The notes under the pieces are model-generated. The model did not search any database. It saw only the letters and a list, made by a program, of their open reading frames with translations, and was not told the origin of the DNA. Of a stretch of 64,000 nucleotides of DNA, positions 42,289 to 50,187 are shown piece by piece (positions within the stretch are counted from its first letter, which is position 1; each line of letters starts with the position of its first letter). The DNA lies in NCBI RefSeq assembly GCF_023373525.1, contig NZ_CP097218.1, forward strand, positions 3,658,001 through 3,722,000. The letters are read 5' to 3'. The position numbers were made by a program, and so were the translations under genes. This DNA is from Brachybacterium kimchii. GTDB lineage: Bacteria; Actinomycetota; Actinomycetes; Actinomycetales; Dermabacteraceae.

Positions 42289-44013
42289 TCAGGGACGGGC
42301 GTCCAACGGGGGTTCACCGCGGCCGCCGGGGGCGCAGGCGCGGATGCCTCCGCCGGGGGTGACGCCGGTCAGCCTGCCGTCCGCGAGGACGGGGCGGCCG
42401 CCGACGATCACGTCGTCGATCCCCTCGGCGAGCTGCAGCGGCGCGGCGTAGGTCGCCGCGTCCCGCACGCCGTCGGGGTCGACGAGGGCCAGATCGGCGA
42501 TCGCACCGGGCCGGATGCGGCCGCGATCGCCCAGGTGGAAGCGGTCCACGGCCGCGGTCGACAGGTGCGTCGCGGCCTGCGACCAGCTCAGGTAGCCGTG
42601 CTCGCGCACATAGGTGGCGAGGTAGGAGGCGAAGGTCCCGCGGGCGCGGGGATGCGGGTGCGCGCCGATGAAGATGCCATCCGACCCGCCCATGTGCGCC
42701 GGGTGCGCGAGCAGCCGTCCCAGGTCCTCGACGGGCCGCTGATGGTGCGCGGCCATGATGGCGTTCGCGTCCAGGCGGGAGGCGACCAGCACGTCCAGGG
42801 CCGCATCGACGGCGTCGGTGCCGCGGCGCTGCGCGATCTGGGCCAGGGTGAGGCCCGGCGCCCACGCGAGCTCCGGGGCGGAGGTGTGCGCGAGGGTGAT
42901 CAGCTCGGGCCACTCCTCGCCGAGGCTCGGGTTCTTCGCGACGCGCGGGAACCACTCGCGGCGCAGGCGCTCCCGCTGCGCAGGGTCCTGCAGCAGCGGC
43001 ACGAGGTCGTCGGCCCGCATCGCGTTCAGCTCCGGCGGCAGCATGGTCATCGCGAGGATCGAGCAGCCGCGCGTGTACGGGTAGGCGTCGAAGCTCCCGA
43101 CGACGCCCTGGGCGGTGAGCCAGTCCATGAGCCGTGCGGCCTCGTCGGCCGGGGTGTGGAAGTGCGAGATGTGCACCGGGACGCCGGCGGCGGCGCCGAT
43201 GCGCCCGGCCTCCTCGACGCCCACCCGCGCGTTGTCCTCGTAGCCGCCGCGCATGTGCGTCACGTACGGCAGGCCCGTGGGCGCGAGCGGCGCGCACAGC
43301 GCAGCCATCTCGGCGGCGTCCGCGAAGATCCCCGGCGCGTAGTCCAGCCCGGTGGACAGGCCCACGGCCCCGTCGGCCACGCCCTCTGTCACCAGGGCCA
43401 CCATGCGCTCGAGCTGCGCGGCCGACGGAGCGTCCTGCGCCGGTCCCATCACCTCGTGGCGCACCGTCCCGGCCGGCACCAGGTAGGCCACGCCCAGGGG
43501 GATGCGGCCGTCGTAGCTCGCCAGCAGGTCGGCGACGCGGGCGCCGGGGGAGCGGTTGCCGGAAGAGCGGGTTCCGGGAGAGGCGGACCCCTCCCCGCCC
43601 GTCGGCCCCGGGTCGCCGCCGCGGGCCGCGGTTCCTGCCCGTGCCGGGTACCCCGGATGCGCGCCGTTGATCGGTGCGAAGTACTCCGAGGCAAAGGCGC
43701 CGTCGCCCGGGGCGAAGGAGACGCCGTCCTGCCCGCCGATGACGGCGGTGATGCCCTGGCGCAGCAGCGCGAGCTGCACGTCCTCGTCGAAGACGGCGGC
43801 GTCGGCGTGGGAGTGCGCGTCGACGAAGCCGGGCATCACGAGGCGTCCGTCGGCCTCGATCACGTGCGTCCCGGGGAGGTCGGCGCTCGCGTGTCCCGCG
43901 CCCGGCGCGGCGACCTCGACGATGCGCTCGCCGTCCACGAGCAGGTCGGCGCGCACGGGCGCGGTGCCGTCACCGGGGACGACGCGCCCTCCGCGGATCA
44001 GCAGCCGGCCCAT
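42289..44013 (-). CDS. N-acyl-D-amino-acid deacylase-like amidohydrolase
   Basis: A 574-residue D-aminoacylase-type member of the amidohydrolase superfamily. The first metal motif is VDAHSHAD (His67, His69); later HMRGGY, ISHFHTP and the C-terminal GSDGIFIGAHPHPR provide the remaining ligands. An insertion at about 124-160 is Gly/Ser/Arg-rich and looks disordered. It would remove an acyl group from an N-acyl-D-amino acid. In this operon, with a KDG pathway downstream, deacetylation of N-acetyl-D-glucosaminate is an attractive alternative. One base separates it from the MFS transporter stop. Confidence 0.88.
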   Translation of the reverse strand: MGRLLIRGGRVVPGDGTAPVRADLLVDGERIVEVAAPGAGHASADLPGTHVIEADGRLVMPGFVDAHSHADAAVFDEDVQLALLRQGITAVIGGQDGVSFAPGDGAFASEYFAPINGAHPGYPARAGTAARGGDPGPTGGEGSASPGTRSSGNRSPGARVADLLASYDGRIPLGVAYLVPAGTVRHEVMGPAQDAPSAAQLERMVALVTEGVADGAVGLSTGLDYAPGIFADAAEMAALCAPLAPTGLPYVTHMRGGYEDNARVGVEEAGRIGAAAGVPVHISHFHTPADEAARLMDWLTAQGVVGSFDAYPYTRGCSILAMTMLPPELNAMRADDLVPLLQDPAQRERLRREWFPRVAKNPSLGEEWPELITLAHTSAPELAWAPGLTLAQIAQRRGTDAVDAALDVLVASRLDANAIMAAHHQRPVEDLGRLLAHPAHMGGSDGIFIGAHPHPRARGTFASYLATYVREHGYLSWSQAATHLSTAAVDRFHLGDRGRIRPGAIADLALVDPDGVRDAATYAAPLQLAEGIDDVIVGGRPVLADGRLTGVTPGGGIRACAPGGRGEPPLDARP

Positions 44014-44014
44014 G

Positions 44015-45409
44015 TCAGGTCGTCTCCAGGGCGTGGAGCCGGCCGGCGTCGGCCGTATCGGGGCGGATCGAGGCGGCGGCGGTGGCGATCGCTCCGATCA
44101 GGCAGATGACGACGACGTAGACGATGACCGGCCAGATCTCGCCGCTCGCCCAGCCCACGAGCGCGGTCGCGATGAAGGGGGCGAGCCCGCCGCCGAGCGT
44201 GTTGGAGAGCTGGTAGCCGACGTTCACGCCGGTGGTGCGCTCCTCGACGTCGAACATCTCGGTGAGCAGGGTCGAGAGCGTCCCCTGCATCATGACGCCG
44301 GGGATCACGAACCCCACGATCATGCCGAGCCAGATGAGCGCGGGCACGTGCGTCCCGTACAGCAGGAACGCCGGCCAGACGAGCAGGGCGAAGCCGATGC
44401 AGCCGGCGATGTAGACGCGGCGGCGGCCCACCCGGTCCGAGAGCGCCCCGTAGGCGGGGGCGACGAAGAACTGCAGCACACCCACGATCATCGTCCCCAG
44501 GAAGCCCACCTGGGGCGGGACGCCGCCGGAGACCATGTACGAGAGCCCGTACGTGAGCACGATGTAGCCCGCGATGGACTGCGGGAGCCCGATGAGGATG
44601 CCCAGGATCGTGTTCCGGGGGTGGCGCAGCACCTCGACGATGGGGGAGCGGCGCCGGATCCTGCCCAGCTCGATCTCCTGGGTGTGGGTCGTGAACTCCT
44701 CGGACTCCTGCAGCTGGCGCCGCAGCAGCACCGCGCAGACGGAGAGCACCAGGGAGAAGACGAAGGGGATCCGCCAGCCCCAGGTCATGAAGAACGAGTC
44801 CGGCCCCAGACCCAGGCCCGCCATCATGCCCGCGGAGAGCACGTTCGCGACCCCGGCTCCGCTGATGAGGAAGGCGCCGAACAGGCCGCGCCGGCCGACG
44901 GGCGCGTGCTCGACGACCATCGTCGCCGCGCCCCCCATCTCCCCGCCCACGAACAGGCCCTGGAGCATCCGCATCACCAGCAGCAGCACGGGCGCCGCGA
45001 GGCCGATCATGTGGTCGGGAGGGATGAATCCGATCGCAGCCGTGGACAGGCCCATGCCGATCACCGTGACCAGCAGCGTGACCTTGCGGCCCATGCGGTC
45101 GCCGATGTAGCCGAACACGACGCCGCCGAGGGGACGGAACAGGAAGCCGACGGCGAAGGTCGCGAAGGACTCGAGCTGGGCGACGAAGGGGTCGTTGCCC
45201 GAGAAGAACACCTGCGGGAACACCGCGGCGGCCGCGAGTCCGTACAGGTAGTAGTCGAAGTACTCCATCAGGGTGCCGACGGCGCCGCCGGCGATGGTGC
45301 GCGCCTGCCTGCGGCGCGGGCGCCCGGGCCCGGTGGTGCCGGGGCCGGCCCCGGCAGGGCTGTGCGCGGCCCGGGACTCCGGGGATCGCTGAGGGGTCGA
45401 GGCGCTCAT
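44015..45409 (-). CDS. MFS transporter, metabolite:H+ symporter (ProP/ShiA-like) family
   Basis: A 464-residue twelve-helix transporter. Motif A reads GYIGDRMGRKVTLL in loop 2-3 and SDRVGRRRVY in loop 8-9; TWGWRIPFVFS is the MHS family hallmark. First gene of the D-amino/sugar-acid operon, so it should import the starting compound, a carboxylate. ATG 45409 has GAGG 5 nt upstream and overlaps the stop of a 10-residue leader frame. Confidence 0.9.
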   Translation of the reverse strand: MSASTPQRSPESRAAHSPAGAGPGTTGPGRPRRRQARTIAGGAVGTLMEYFDYYLYGLAAAAVFPQVFFSGNDPFVAQLESFATFAVGFLFRPLGGVVFGYIGDRMGRKVTLLVTVIGMGLSTAAIGFIPPDHMIGLAAPVLLLVMRMLQGLFVGGEMGGAATMVVEHAPVGRRGLFGAFLISGAGVANVLSAGMMAGLGLGPDSFFMTWGWRIPFVFSLVLSVCAVLLRRQLQESEEFTTHTQEIELGRIRRRSPIVEVLRHPRNTILGILIGLPQSIAGYIVLTYGLSYMVSGGVPPQVGFLGTMIVGVLQFFVAPAYGALSDRVGRRRVYIAGCIGFALLVWPAFLLYGTHVPALIWLGMIVGFVIPGVMMQGTLSTLLTEMFDVEERTTGVNVGYQLSNTLGGGLAPFIATALVGWASGEIWPVIVYVVVICLIGAIATAAASIRPDTADAGRLHALETT

Positions 45410-45438
45410 GAGCGCCTCGCGGCGGGGGTCGTCGTCAT
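45406..45438 (-). CDS. Possible 10-residue leader peptide coupled to MFS gene
   Basis: ATG 45438 opens a frame MTTTPAARRS ending in TGA that overlaps the MFS start as ATGA. GAGGAGGA stands 9 nt upstream, a better ribosome binding site than that of the transporter itself. Translation of the leader would deliver ribosomes to the MFS start. Expression is not shown. Confidence 0.35.
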   Translation of the reverse strand: MTTTPAARRS

Positions 45439-45587
45439 GGCTCGTGTCCTCCTCGACGTGGCCTGCGGATGGGGCGCGCCCTCACCTCGAGAGGGCGGGG
45501 AGCGCGGCAGAAGCGGGGTGATCGGAGCCGGTCGAGCGCCGATGCGGTGCGAGACTACCCAAATGTGTACTGAAATTCTAGGAGCCT

Positions 45588-45598
45588 GACAGAATGTC
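45588..45598. promoter_or_regulatory. Small inverted repeat before DauR-like gene
   Basis: GACA-gaa-TGTC lies 50 bp upstream of the regulator start in the divergent promoter region. Short, so chance is possible; it is the only symmetric element that I see there. Confidence 0.3.
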
Positions 45599-45647
45599 TG
45601 TGCACCCGGGTGCGATGATGGCGGTGCATCGACGAACGGAGAGTGCC

Positions 45648-46334
45648 GTGACGACGACCTCAGCTGCGCAGACGGACATGCGCTTCGCCGACATCGACGA
45701 GGCCCATCGCGCTCTCGCGCCGGTCATGGAGGCGATCGCCGCCGTCGGCGGGCCGCACTGCGAGGTGGTCCTGCACGACCTCTCGGCGGGCGACCTCGAG
45801 CATTCGATCCACGCGATCCTCCACGGCGAGGTCAGCGGCCGAAGGGTCGGCGGCCCCTCCACCAACCTCGGCGCGGAGGTGCTGCACGACCAGAGCCGCG
45901 ATCACAACGCCTTCGGGTATCGCGCCCGCACGGCCGACGGGCGCGAGCTGATCAGCTCCTCGGTCTACTACCGCGACCACGAGGGCCGCATCATCGCGGC
46001 GCTGTGCATCAACCGCGACCTCACCCCGGTGCAGGGCGCGGTGGACGCGCTCACCGCGCTGCTCCCCGCCGCCACAGAGGACGCCGCCTCCGAGCCCCAG
46101 GAGCTCGTGGTCCCGAACGTCTCGGACGTCCTGGACGACATGATCGCCGAGGCCGTCGCCGCCGTCGGCAAGCCCGCACCGGCCATGACGAAGGCCGATC
46201 GCATCGAGGTGCTGCGACTGCTCGAGGGCAGGGGCGCCTTCCACATCAAGCGCGCCGCCGAGCGGGTCTCCGCGCGGCTCGGCGTCTCGCGGGTGACGAC
46301 GTACGGGTACCTGGACGAGGTGCGGCGGGGCTGA
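45648..46334 (+). CDS. YheO/DauR-like PAS-HTH transcriptional regulator
   Basis: A 228-residue regulator with an N-terminal YheO-type PAS domain (AIAAVGGPHCEVVLHDLS through AALCINRDLTP, about residues 16-125) and a C-terminal HTH (AAERVSARLGVSRVTTYGYLDEVR). DauR, the D-arginine utilisation repressor, belongs to this family. GTG 45648 is chosen because GGAGAG lies 6 nt upstream. It is divergent from the operon containing the D-aminoacylase-like and D-amino-acid-lyase-like enzymes, so it is the likely regulator of that pathway. Confidence 0.85.
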   Translation: MTTTSAAQTDMRFADIDEAHRALAPVMEAIAAVGGPHCEVVLHDLSAGDLEHSIHAILHGEVSGRRVGGPSTNLGAEVLHDQSRDHNAFGYRARTADGRELISSSVYYRDHEGRIIAALCINRDLTPVQGAVDALTALLPAATEDAASEPQELVVPNVSDVLDDMIAEAVAAVGKPAPAMTKADRIEVLRLLEGRGAFHIKRAAERVSARLGVSRVTTYGYLDEVRRG

Positions 46335-46418
46335 GCGGCTCCGGTAGCGTCCCTGCCACCGGGCCGCGCTCTCCGCTCGGTCTCCCATGGCGCCCCCGAC
46401 GAAGACGGTGATCCCCCG

Positions 46419-47189
46419 ATGAGCATCCTCTCCACCTTCGACCTGACCGGCCGCACGGCGATCGTCACCGGCGGCTATCGCGGCCTCGGGCTCGCCTTCG
46501 CGCGCGGTCTCGCCGAGGCCGGGGCCGACGTCGTCATCGGCGCCCGCGACGGCGCCGCCTCCCAGGAGGCGGCGCGCGACCTCGCAGAGGAGACCGGTCG
46601 GCGCACCCGTGGCATCGCCCTGGACGTCACCGATCCGGCGTCGTGCGAGGCGGCCGTCGCCGCCGCAGTGGAGCTCGGCGGGGGTCTCGACGTGCTCGTG
46701 AACAACGCCGGCGCCTGCTTCCACGCACCAGCGCTCGACGTCACCGCGCAGGAGCTGCGCACGGTGCTCGACACGAACGTGGGCGGAGTCTTCGAGATGA
46801 GCCGCGCCGCAGCGCGCGCCATGATCCCCGCAGGTCGCGGCTCGATCGTGAACATCGGATCCATGTCCGGAGACATCGTCAACCGCCCCCAGCTGCAGCC
46901 GATCTACAACGCCTCCAAGGCCGCCGTCCACCACCTCACGAAGTCGCTCGCGATGGAGTGGGCGGAGCACGGCATCCGCGTGAACGCCGTCGCCCCGGGC
47001 TACGTGAAGACCGAGATGGCGCCCGTCGACGACCCGTCCCTGCGCCAGCGCTGGATCGACGACGCCCCCATGAAGCGCTACGCCATGCCCGAGGAGATCG
47101 CCCCGGCGGTGCTCTTTTTCGCCTCCGACGCCTCGAGCTTCGCGACGGGCTCCGTGCTCACCGTCGACGGGGGATACACGGTGGTGTGA
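46419..47189 (+). CDS. Short-chain dehydrogenase/reductase
   Basis: A 256-residue classical SDR. Cofactor motif TGGYRGLG at 17-24, NNAG at 95-98, catalytic Ser150-Tyr163-Lys167 (YNASK). The Asp at the end of beta 2 is replaced by GARDG, so NADP preference is possible. Similar proteins oxidise gluconate or reduce 3-oxo compounds. It follows the DauR-like gene by 84 bp in the same direction; a hairpin at 47200-47229 ends it. Its substrate is unknown. Confidence 0.88.
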   Translation: MSILSTFDLTGRTAIVTGGYRGLGLAFARGLAEAGADVVIGARDGAASQEAARDLAEETGRRTRGIALDVTDPASCEAAVAAAVELGGGLDVLVNNAGACFHAPALDVTAQELRTVLDTNVGGVFEMSRAAARAMIPAGRGSIVNIGSMSGDIVNRPQLQPIYNASKAAVHHLTKSLAMEWAEHGIRVNAVAPGYVKTEMAPVDDPSLRQRWIDDAPMKRYAMPEEIAPAVLFFASDASSFATGSVLTVDGGYTVV

Positions 47190-47199
47190 GTGCGGGAAT

Positions 47200-47229
47200 C
47201 CCGGGCGGTCAAGCGACGCCCCGGGTGTT
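47200..47229 (+). terminator. Hairpin after SDR gene
   Basis: CCCGGGCG pairs with CGCCCCGGG (one bulged C) around a 9-nt loop, followed by TGTTCTCT. Eleven bp after the SDR stop. Confidence 0.45.
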
Positions 47230-47427
47230 CTCTGCATGCCGTTCGCGGATCCGGCACCGGCGCACTGGCCCGGTGTCGTGCGCCCTCTGATCTCTCGTGT
47301 CCCTTGGGCGTAATCGTGCCATTTTGCCAGTTCAGGGGCTTGACGTGTCGTCCCGGGCATTGATCGTTGGGCGCCTCGATGCATTCCGGTCGAGCGCGGA
47401 CCAACGCGTCCCGTGGATCAGTACTCG

Positions 47428-47456
47428 TTGCCACAATTACATGTTGCATGTAATCT
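47428..47456 (+). promoter_or_regulatory. Promoter of GntR operon
   Basis: TTGCCA (47428-47433), 17-bp spacer, TAATCT (47451-47456). The operator at 47436-47454 fills the spacer and touches the -10 box. Confidence 0.6.
47436..47454. promoter_or_regulatory. GntR/FCD operator
   Basis: ATTACATG-TTG-CATGTAAT is a perfect 8-bp inverted repeat located inside the promoter spacer of the GntR gene. This fits FadR/VanR-type autorepression. Confidence 0.7.
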
Positions 47457-47477
47457 TCCGGCTCAAGGAGGGCGATG

Positions 47478-48185
47478 ATGACTCAGCCGACACTGGACAC
47501 GGGATCGATCAGCCGAGGCGATGCGCTGGTGGACCAGGCCTACACGGTCATTCGCGGCGCGATCCTCGACCGGGCGCTCGAACCTGGGGCCCGATTGTCC
47601 GTACCGGAGCTCGCGCGTCAACTCGACATCAGCCGGAGCCCGGTCCGTGAGGCGATCGCCCGCATCGAGTACGAGGGGCTCGCGAAGAGCGTGTCCCACC
47701 GCGGAGCGGTCGTCGTGGAGATCGGGTTCGACGAGCTGATCGGGATCTACGACCTGCGTGAAGTCCTCGAGGGACTGGCCGCACGGCTCGCGGCCCGATC
47801 GTCGGATCCGCAGCTCGCGGAGGCGCTGGAGACGAACTGGAACTCTCACCACGATGCCGTCGAGAGCGGTGACGTGGAGCGACACATGGAGCTCGACGCC
47901 GCATTCCACAGACTCGTGCGGGAGGCCAGCGGCAACCGTCGACTGGCGGACAGCCTGCGCAGGCTGCAGGGCCAGATCCGGGTCGCCATGAACACGACGG
48001 TCGCCCGCCGCGGCGGCATGCACGCCGCACTCGCCGAGCACCGTTCCCTCATCGATGCGATCACGGCGGGCGATCCGGAAGAAGCAGAATCCGTGGCCCG
48101 CCATCACATCGTTCGATTGCGCGAGAGCCTGCACGACGCGGCTCTCGCGGACAACCAGGACCTCGACGAAAGGCACGAATCATGA
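47478..48185 (+). CDS. GntR-family regulator (FCD/FadR subfamily)
   Basis: A 235-residue repressor: winged HTH (VPELARQLDISRSPVREAIARIEYEG, about 42-67) and an FCD all-helical ligand domain whose metal/ligand residues are visible as DLREVLEG, HRLVREAS, EHRSLIDAI and HHIVRLRE. AGGAGG is 6 nt before ATG 47478 (3 nt before the alternative ATG 47475). First gene of a five-gene operon, coupled to the dehydrogenase by ATGA. FCD regulators respond to organic acids, in agreement with the sugar-acid enzymes that follow. Confidence 0.9.
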   Translation: MTQPTLDTGSISRGDALVDQAYTVIRGAILDRALEPGARLSVPELARQLDISRSPVREAIARIEYEGLAKSVSHRGAVVVEIGFDELIGIYDLREVLEGLAARLAARSSDPQLAEALETNWNSHHDAVESGDVERHMELDAAFHRLVREASGNRRLADSLRRLQGQIRVAMNTTVARRGGMHAALAEHRSLIDAITAGDPEEAESVARHHIVRLRESLHDAALADNQDLDERHES

Positions 48186-49051
48186 CCACCACCGCTGTGA
48201 TCGGACTTGGAACCATGGGAGGGCGTATCGCCCGCACCATTTCGGCCGGTGGCCACGAGGTGAGGGGCTTCGACCCCTTCGAAGGGGCTCGCAAGGCTGC
48301 TGCCGACTCGGGCATCGACGTCTTTGAGACCGCGGAGGCCGCGCTCCAGGATGCGGAGCTCGTGGTGCTTTCGGTTCCGCGTCCCGAACACGTCCTCGAG
48401 ACGGCCCGGGGACCGCTCTCCACCGCTCACGGTGCGGTGGTCGCCGATATGTCGACCATCGATCCCGGCACAGCCCGCGAGGCAGCGGGGATCCTTGCGG
48501 ACCAGGACGTCGTCTACGTCGACGCTCCAGTCCTCGGACGCCCAGACAAGATCGGTCATTGGACCCTTCCCACGGGCGGGCCGGAAGATGCCGCTGAGCT
48601 GGCGCGCTCCGTCCTCGAGGGAACGGTGGCCACGAAGGTCATCCGGGTCGGCGACGTCGGTGCCGGGCACGCCGTCAAGGTCCTGAACAACCTGATGTTC
48701 GGTGCGATCAATACGATCACCGCTGAGGTCCTCACCACCTGCGAGGCTGCGGGCGTGGACCCGAAGGTCTTCGTCTCGACGGTCGCCGACTCAGGCGCTG
48801 CCACGGTGTCGAACCTGTTCCGCGAGATCGCCCCGAAGATGATCGCGGGCGACTTCGACCCCGCGTTCGCGCTGGGGCTGCTGGCCAAGGACAACAAGCT
48901 CGCGATCGATCTCGCTCGCTCGGTCGGAGCTCCGACCCATCTCGCGGAGGTCATCGACCGCGTGAACTCCGCGGCCATGGACCAGGGCCTCGCGAATGAG
49001 GACACGGGAGTTGTCCGGAAGCTCTACAGCACGCAGGTCGGAAACGTCTGA
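48182..49051 (+). CDS. 3-hydroxyisobutyrate dehydrogenase-family NAD(P) oxidoreductase
   Basis: A 289-residue beta-hydroxyacid dehydrogenase: nucleotide motif GLGTMGGRIA at 8-17, substrate loop DAPVLGRP at 114-121 (usually DAPVSGG), catalytic Lys166 in GHAVKVLNN. Members reduce or oxidise tartronate semialdehyde, hydroxyisobutyrate, threonate or glucarate-derived acids. The altered substrate loop suggests a different substrate. Overlaps the GntR stop and adjoins the enolase-superfamily gene. Confidence 0.87.
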   Translation: MTTTAVIGLGTMGGRIARTISAGGHEVRGFDPFEGARKAAADSGIDVFETAEAALQDAELVVLSVPRPEHVLETARGPLSTAHGAVVADMSTIDPGTAREAAGILADQDVVYVDAPVLGRPDKIGHWTLPTGGPEDAAELARSVLEGTVATKVIRVGDVGAGHAVKVLNNLMFGAINTITAEVLTTCEAAGVDPKVFVSTVADSGAATVSNLFREIAPKMIAGDFDPAFALGLLAKDNKLAIDLARSVGAPTHLAEVIDRVNSAAMDQGLANEDTGVVRKLYSTQVGNV

Positions 49052-50187
49052 TGAGCGGACTGCCCATCGAGCGCATCGTCGCGCGGGTCCTGGAATGTCC
49101 ACTCGAGGACCAGGTTCCGATGTCCTTCTCGCAGCTGAGCGCTCGCCGCACATTCCTCGTTGAGGTGCACGCGGGCGGCGCGATCGGGATCGGCGAGAGC
49201 TGGATCAACTACCCGAACTGGGGAGCGACCGAAAGGCTGGCGACCCTGCTCGAAGGCGTCGCGCCCCTGGCACTGGGGCGCGACGCAGAAGACCCGGGCG
49301 ACGTGCTCGACACTCTCATCACCGCGCTCGACGGCGTGGGGCGTCAGTGGGGTGCCCGCGGCCCGATCTGGCAGGCGATCAGCGGCCTCGACATCGCCCT
49401 GTGGGACCTGAAGGGACGCTTGGCGGGCGTACCGCTCGCCGCGCTGATCGGGCCGAGGCGCGAGTCCGTCCCCGCGTATGCGAGCGGCGTGGGCCCCACG
49501 AAGGTCCGTGAGCTGACCGAACGCGCCGCGGAGATGGGGCTCGGCGCGGTGAAGACGAAGGTGGGCTTCGGCGCGGACACCGATCGCGCCACGATCGCAG
49601 CCGTGCGCGAGACCGCACCCGATATGCGGGTCTTCGCCGATGCCAACCAGGCGTGGACTTTCGAGGAGGCCGTCGAGAACGCGACCTGGCTCCGGGATGC
49701 CGGCGTCGAGTGGCTCGAGGAGCCCGTCTCCGGAGATTCCCCCCAGGATCTGGTCGCTCTGCACGAGGCCACCGACATGCCGCTCTCGGGCGGCGAGAAC
49801 GTGTACGGACTCGAGAACCTCGTTCGCTATGCGGGCACAGAGGGTCTGATCCATGTCCAGCCTGACGTCGCGAAGTCCGGAGGGCTCACCATCCCGCTTC
49901 GACTGGCCGAGCGCCTCCCTGGAACGGGGTGTGCGCTGAGCCCTCACTGGTACGCCGGGGCCATCGGCCTGCGGGCCTCGATCACGCTCGCGACAACGGT
50001 CGAACAGGCCGGATGGATCGAACTCGACGTACGCGACAACCCGCTTCGCGACGCGCTCGTCACCGATGGCTTCCCTCTCTCGGATGGAGCCATCAGCCTT
50101 CCCAGCGCCCACGGGCTCGTCGGTGATCTCGACCCCGACGCCGTGGACCGATTCCAAGTCCAGACCGACGAACGGAGACTCCCATGA
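49051..50187 (+). CDS. Enolase-superfamily sugar acid dehydratase (mandelate racemase subgroup)
   Basis: A 378-residue TIM-barrel enzyme. Catalytic KxK is Lys168/Lys170 (AVKTKVG), metal ligands Asp197 (ADANQAW), Glu223 or Glu224 (WLEEPV) and Glu249 (SGGENVYG), and the His/Asp dyad His299 (SPHWYAG) with Asp272 (QPDVAKSGG). This set is that of acid sugar dehydratases, which abstract the alpha proton and remove water to give a 2-keto-3-deoxy acid. The natural acid (galactarate, gluconate, tartrate or other) cannot be fixed. Starts at the last base of the dehydrogenase stop and overlaps the aldehyde dehydrogenase. Confidence 0.9.
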   Translation: MSGLPIERIVARVLECPLEDQVPMSFSQLSARRTFLVEVHAGGAIGIGESWINYPNWGATERLATLLEGVAPLALGRDAEDPGDVLDTLITALDGVGRQWGARGPIWQAISGLDIALWDLKGRLAGVPLAALIGPRRESVPAYASGVGPTKVRELTERAAEMGLGAVKTKVGFGADTDRATIAAVRETAPDMRVFADANQAWTFEEAVENATWLRDAGVEWLEEPVSGDSPQDLVALHEATDMPLSGGENVYGLENLVRYAGTEGLIHVQPDVAKSGGLTIPLRLAERLPGTGCALSPHWYAGAIGLRASITLATTVEQAGWIELDVRDNPLRDALVTDGFPLSDGAISLPSAHGLVGDLDPDAVDRFQVQTDERRLP

